Shown piece by piece: positions 60,024-64,000 of a stretch of 64,000 bases of DNA. The DNA is from Planococcus donghaensis (GTDB lineage: Bacteria; Bacillota; Bacilli; Bacillales_A; Planococcaceae). Below the pieces are notes generated by a model, which saw only the letters and a program-made list of their open reading frames with translations, did not search any database and was not told where the DNA came from. The position numbers and the translations under genes were made by a program. Each line of letters begins with the position of its first letter. Position 1 is the stretch's first letter. The stretch is from assembly GCF_001687665.2 (NCBI RefSeq), contig NZ_CP016543.2, positions 620,001 through 684,000 on the forward strand. Direction: 5' to 3'.

Positions 60024-61254
60024 CTGGTTAGTTGAACATTTACAGCGGATGAATATGACTAATGTATTGGTTAGACCAGAAGGGTTTACGCGAGAAGGCT
60101 ATACGCCTGAAGAAACAAGCGCCATGGAAGTTTTTAAAGACATCGCGAAAGAGTTAGGCTTGGCTGTAAAAGTAGACGCGGCAGGAAATATGATTGCGCG
60201 GTGGGAAGTTCCAGGCGGCGAAAATGCGGCGGTAGCGACCGGGTCTCACCTTGATACGGTGCCTAATGGCGGCGCATTTGACGGAGGAGCTGGCGTTGTA
60301 TGTGGCCTCGGCGCAGTTAAATTGCTGAAAGAAGCCGATTATCAACCAAAGCGACCGATTGAAGTGATTTGTTTTCGCTCGGAAGAATCTTCACGATTCG
60401 GTGTCTCGACAATTGGCAGTAAGGCGATGAGTGGATTATTGGATCTTTCTATTGGAACGCTTGTCGACCAACACGGCACGACACTGGCGGAAGCTGTTAA
60501 AAGTCAAGGCTTTAACTGGGAAGAGTTGACCAAAGCAAAACGTTCAAAAGAGGAACTAAAAAGCTTTGTCGAACTGCACATTGAACAAGGAATGCATATA
60601 AACGACCATGAAAAAAATTACGGCATTGTTAAAGGTGTGGCTTGTCCGATTCGCTTAGCCGTTACGTTTAGTGGCAAAGCAGGACATACAGGTACGACGC
60701 CGATGGACCGCAGACAAGATGCTTTAGCGGCAGCGGCTCCTTTTATTTCATTTGTTCAAGATACAGCTCTTCAACTCAATGATGTGTATGAGAAACCGCT
60801 AGTGGCGACAGTTAGTACATTGACCTCTTCTCCAAACTCGATGAATGTGATTCCGCAAACGGTAACTGCTGGAGTAGACATCCGTAGCGTTGATGATGGA
60901 TTGAAAAAGAAAATGGCAGAAGCGATTGGGATTGAAGCAAACCGTATTGAACAAGCGACCGGTGTAGCTATCTCTATTGAAGTATTAGTCGATAATCCAT
61001 CTGTTTTGCTTGATGAAAAGGTAGCTCGGCAGTTAGTTGATGCGGGCGACCAAGAAGCTTATTTGGCACATCACATGGATAGTGGTGCGGGACACGATGT
61101 CATGAATATGGCCCAAGTGTGGCCGAGTGGATTGCTGTTTATCCCTTGCAAAGACGGCTTGAGTCACCATCCAGATGAATATGCAACAGCGGAAGATTTG
61201 AAAATGGGCTCAGAACTATTAGCGCGGTATTTAATGGAGGCAACGACGCTATGA
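60016..61254 (+). CDS. Zn-dependent N-carbamoyl-amino-acid hydrolase / allantoate amidohydrolase type
   Basis: The 412-residue protein is of the M20C hydantoinase/carbamoylase group: GSHLDTVPNGGAFDGGAGV, CFRSEESSRFG, LHIEQGMHINDHEKNYGIV, GKAGHTGTTPMDRRQDAL and SGAGHDVMNMAQVWPSGLLF. Family members remove a carbamoyl or ureido group from amino acids. It starts at GTG 60016 inside the previous gene, and its stop overlaps the regulator start by ATGA. With two M20D enzymes in the same operon, the substrate set is probably a family of modified amino acids. Confidence 0.87.
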   Translation: MLSWLVEHLQRMNMTNVLVRPEGFTREGYTPEETSAMEVFKDIAKELGLAVKVDAAGNMIARWEVPGGENAAVATGSHLDTVPNGGAFDGGAGVVCGLGAVKLLKEADYQPKRPIEVICFRSEESSRFGVSTIGSKAMSGLLDLSIGTLVDQHGTTLAEAVKSQGFNWEELTKAKRSKEELKSFVELHIEQGMHINDHEKNYGIVKGVACPIRLAVTFSGKAGHTGTTPMDRRQDALAAAAPFISFVQDTALQLNDVYEKPLVATVSTLTSSPNSMNVIPQTVTAGVDIRSVDDGLKKKMAEAIGIEANRIEQATGVAISIEVLVDNPSVLLDEKVARQLVDAGDQEAYLAHHMDSGAGHDVMNMAQVWPSGLLFIPCKDGLSHHPDEYATAEDLKMGSELLARYLMEATTL

Positions 61255-62570
61255 CTGAAATCGTAAAAGTTGGGTTAATCGGACCAAAAGACTCGGTTAA
61301 CGAAACGATGAAAGCGGCCGGCAGTTTAGACGGCATTGAATTGGTTCCGTTCATTTACGAACAGACCGAAGAAACAAAAGAAATTATCAATGAAAATTCG
61401 GCCCGTATTGGCCATTGGCTTTTTTCGGGTCCGGCGCCTTATCATTTTGCATTAAAAGAAAAGTTAATCGATGCCGACCACGCAGATTATATTTTGCTGC
61501 ACGGGTCAAGTTTACTAGGTACGATGCTGGACGCCATTATGCAAGAAGGTGTGGTGTTGTCGAGCATTAGCCTCGATTCCGTTCCACGCCGAGAAGTGTT
61601 GAAAATGTTGAAAGACTTTGATTTGGAAAAGATGAAAATTCACACCGCTCCAGAACTCGGCTATATTCCTGCTGAAGAATTGGTCGATTACCACGAAGCA
61701 CTTTATCGTTCAGGTGAAATACAGGCAGCGCTAACTTGTGTTCATAGTACGTATAATGCCTTAAAAGAAAGAGGCGTGCCGGTTTATCGGATTTGTGTAT
61801 CGGAACTGGCAGCGCACCGAGCAATTTCAGTTATTAAAGAAAGGAGCTTGTCGGATCTTTACCGGATGAAGCAATTAGCAATGATCGGCGTCGAAATCAT
61901 TTACCCTAGCCAAGCGCAACAACGCAAGACGCCGTTCAAAATTGAACGGCAAGAGCTTGCCACCAATCGCGTGCTTATCGATTTTGCTGAAGAAGTAAAA
62001 GGCTCGAAAGTGAGCATGGGGAATGGCATTTATTTCATCTATACAACAAGAGGTGAACTAGAGCTATACGGCAAGTCCCATCATTTAAAAGAGTTGCAAG
62101 AAGAAATTTTTGCCAACAGTAATATGCACGTCCGCATTGGTGTAGGATACGGCAGAACAGTCACAGACTCTGAACAAAACGTCAGATTGGCATTGGATTA
62201 TACCCGAGAAAAAGAGAACGGTGTCGTTATCAATATTGACGAAGGCGGAAAAGTGACGGAGATCAATTCCCTAGGAAATGAGCTCAGCTATAGCCGGCGC
62301 AGCAGTGAAGCCAAATGGCAAGAAGCGCTAAAAGACGCAGCGATTAGTCAAACCGTTGTCGCACGTATTGAATCGCTATCTCACCATTACGCAAAAGAAG
62401 AAATCACGGCACTGGAATTATCGCAGTGGATGAACAGCACCGAGCGCAATGCACGCAGAATTTTGACCGAACTTGAAAGTGTTGGCGTAGCAGAAGTTTC
62501 AGGAGAAGAATCTGGCCGAAGAGGACGTCCGCGGAAATTATACCGTTTACTATTTGGTTCAGAGAACTAA
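61251..62570 (+). CDS. Transcriptional regulator with C-terminal winged helix
   Basis: The 439-residue protein has an N-terminal ligand-type region (about 1-200, IVKVGLIGPKDSVNETMKAA). A middle GGDEF-like, probably inactive fold (about 250-345, GNGIYFIYTTRGELELYG, VRIGVGYGRTVTDSEQN) follows, then a C-terminal winged helix (about 375-435, LSQWMNSTERNARRILTELE, GRRGRPRKLYRL). Genes of this type lie next to amidohydrolase/AbgT operons and probably control them. I cannot name the family with certainty. The ATGA overlap with the preceding gene shows coupled translation. Confidence 0.65.
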   Translation: MTEIVKVGLIGPKDSVNETMKAAGSLDGIELVPFIYEQTEETKEIINENSARIGHWLFSGPAPYHFALKEKLIDADHADYILLHGSSLLGTMLDAIMQEGVVLSSISLDSVPRREVLKMLKDFDLEKMKIHTAPELGYIPAEELVDYHEALYRSGEIQAALTCVHSTYNALKERGVPVYRICVSELAAHRAISVIKERSLSDLYRMKQLAMIGVEIIYPSQAQQRKTPFKIERQELATNRVLIDFAEEVKGSKVSMGNGIYFIYTTRGELELYGKSHHLKELQEEIFANSNMHVRIGVGYGRTVTDSEQNVRLALDYTREKENGVVINIDEGGKVTEINSLGNELSYSRRSSEAKWQEALKDAAISQTVVARIESLSHHYAKEEITALELSQWMNSTERNARRILTELESVGVAEVSGEESGRRGRPRKLYRLLFGSEN

Positions 62571-62586
62571 ACGAGGAGGAATGGGA

Positions 62587-64000
62587 ATGACATCACCGAC
62601 AGAAGAACAAGGCAAAAAAGGGTTTTTGAACTTTATTGAGAAATGGGGCAATCGCTTACCCGATCCATTCTTTATCTTTGTATATTTAGCAGTGTTTGTT
62701 GTCTTACTCTCATGGTTAGTTAGTTCACTTGGCGCGACCGTAATCCACCCAGGAACCGGAGAAGAAATGGCGATTCGAAGCATCGTCTCTGGAGAAGGAA
62801 TTCGTTTTATTCTCGCTGAAACCATCAATAACTTTACAGGCTTTGCACCACTCGGCCTTGTGCTTGTCATGATGCTTGGTATTGGTTTGGCTGAACGTGT
62901 TGGCTTGATGGAAACAGCTATTAAGAAATCGATTTTAAATGCACCAAAATCATTGATTACATACGCGGTGATCTTTACCGGGATTATGGGTAACTTGGCA
63001 TCAGATGCCGCATTTATCTTAGTTCCACCGCTTGCTGCAATGGTCTTTGCCTCGGTTGGTAGACATCCGCTCGCTGGTCTTGCAGCTGGATTTGCTGGAA
63101 CGGGCGCTGGATTTACAGCAAACATATTGATTACAGGAACAGATGCATTGCTATCCGGGATTTCAACAGAAGCGGCGAAAACGATTGATGAGACGTTTAT
63201 CGTTACACCAGTCGATAACTGGTACTTCATGAGCGCTTCGGTTATTATCATGGCGATTGTTGGCGCAATTATCACAGAGAAATTGATCGAACCGCGCCTT
63301 GGTAAGTATACAGGCAGAATGGATAAATCGTTCGAACCTGTAACAAAGCAAGAAAACAAAGGGTTACGCAACGCCTTAATCGCGGCAGCTGTCTATATTG
63401 GCTTGATCGCATTGTTAGTGTTCTTCCCAGGTTCTCCTGTTCGAAATGAAGACGGCGGCATCATTCCGTCACCGTTCTTATCCGGAATTGTTCCAATCAT
63501 TCTTTTCTTCTTTATCACGGTTGCTGTCGCATACGGTGTTACAGTGAAGAAAATAACGGAATCAAAAGACATTCCTGCTTATATGGCGGAGGCCATTAAA
63601 GACATGTCGGGTTATATCGTTCTTATTTTTGCGGCAGCTCAGTTTATCAGTTATTTCAACTGGAGTAACCTTGGCATTTGGTTGGCTGTTAACAGTGCAG
63701 AATTTCTGACAAGTATTAATATGACCGGATTGCCGGTCATGGTCGCATTCAGTATTCTTGCTGCATTATTGAACCTGTTAATCTTCAGTGGTTCTGCGCA
63801 GTGGGCGTTAATGGCACCAATTTTTATTCCGATGTTCATGCTGCTTGATTACCACCCAGCATTTGTTCAATTGGCGTTCCGTATTGCCGATTCTTCAACG
63901 AATATCATCACACCACTTAATCCGTATATTTTAATCGTTCTCGCCTTTATGCGCGAATACGATAAAAAAGCGGGACTGGGTACATTGATTTCATTGATGT
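62587..64000 (+). CDS. abgT: AbgT-family transporter (partial, runs off the window)
   Basis: The 471 codons present show about 11 membrane helices and start MTSPTEEQGKKGFLNFIEKWGNRLPDPFFIF. Typical AbgT loops are ASDAAFILVPPLAAMVFA, GFAGTGAGFTANILITGTDA, NLLIFSGSAQWALMAPIFIP and DSSTNIITPLNPYI. AbgT imports p-aminobenzoyl-glutamate, and related members export sulfonamides. ATG 62587 is seven bases after GAGGAGG, while ATG 62581 is too close. No stop is reached before 64000. As part of the hydrolase operon it most likely imports the substrates of those enzymes. Confidence 0.9.
   Translation, partial: MTSPTEEQGKKGFLNFIEKWGNRLPDPFFIFVYLAVFVVLLSWLVSSLGATVIHPGTGEEMAIRSIVSGEGIRFILAETINNFTGFAPLGLVLVMMLGIGLAERVGLMETAIKKSILNAPKSLITYAVIFTGIMGNLASDAAFILVPPLAAMVFASVGRHPLAGLAAGFAGTGAGFTANILITGTDALLSGISTEAAKTIDETFIVTPVDNWYFMSASVIIMAIVGAIITEKLIEPRLGKYTGRMDKSFEPVTKQENKGLRNALIAAAVYIGLIALLVFFPGSPVRNEDGGIIPSPFLSGIVPIILFFFITVAVAYGVTVKKITESKDIPAYMAEAIKDMSGYIVLIFAAAQFISYFNWSNLGIWLAVNSAEFLTSINMTGLPVMVAFSILAALLNLLIFSGSAQWALMAPIFIPMFMLLDYHPAFVQLAFRIADSSTNIITPLNPYILIVLAFMREYDKKAGLGTLISLM

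Overview
The window reads as chromosomal DNA of a low-to-mid-GC Gram-positive bacterium of the Bacillales, most likely Planococcaceae (Planococcus/Planomicrobium-like). This placement is inference from AGGAGG-type ribosome sites, LxxC lipoprotein signals, a FloT/SigW unit, an MpfA-type gene pair and many U-tailed terminators; no rRNA, tRNA or other taxonomic marker is present.

Layout. 1-12.5 kb: the end of an ABC transporter, a CPBP protease, a penicillin-binding-protein homologue that has lost catalytic residues, a MerR regulator with two MpfA/CNNM-type membrane proteins, a LytTR-DUF3021 pair, and flotillin FloT facing two small unknown genes. Both arms of the last unit have SigW-type promoters. 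The gaps hold two families of 21-bp-periodic repeat arrays. 12.5-21.7 kb: a short-chain fatty acid transporter, a membrane diguanylate cyclase, and a secreted subtilase whose leader carries a c-di-GMP-I riboswitch with a terminator. An Ltp-repeat lipoprotein, an SbtA-type bicarbonate permease with a DUF2294/MpsC-like gene, and a further lipoprotein follow.

21.7-37.2 kb is an AT-rich accessory island studded with about seven copies of a roughly 150-bp MITE-like element that carries its own terminator hairpin. It holds a GIY-YIG/DUF2075 ATPase, orphan genes, an IS256-family transposase relic and the most notable locus of the window. In that locus a consensus promoter (26823-26851) starts a structured RNA of about 120 nt closed by an 8-bp terminal stem. 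A SLATT-type membrane protein gene and a reverse transcriptase gene follow, overlapping by one base. This looks like a defence-associated RT (UG/DRT-type, not a retron). After it come a DUF4126 gene broken by an amber stop, a peroxiredoxin, a CGNR protein, a UvrA-like ATPase, a PQQ-type sugar dehydrogenase lipoprotein and small orphan genes.

37.3-64 kb is mostly metabolic: a coiled-coil membrane protein, a metallophosphatase, an LVIVD-repeat exported protein and an ArAE-type permease. A sucrose operon follows (LacI regulator, PTS EIIBCA, GH32 hydrolase, fructokinase) with four palindromic operators, then an NmrA-like reductase. Next is a complete mannosylglycerate-type catabolic set: RpiR regulator, fructose-family PTS EIIABC, GH38 mannosidase, glycerate kinase and mannose-6-phosphate isomerase. 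The last operon, with two M20 amidohydrolases, an N-carbamoyl-type hydrolase, a regulator and an AbgT transporter, runs off the window end and suggests uptake and cleavage of acylated or amidated amino acids.
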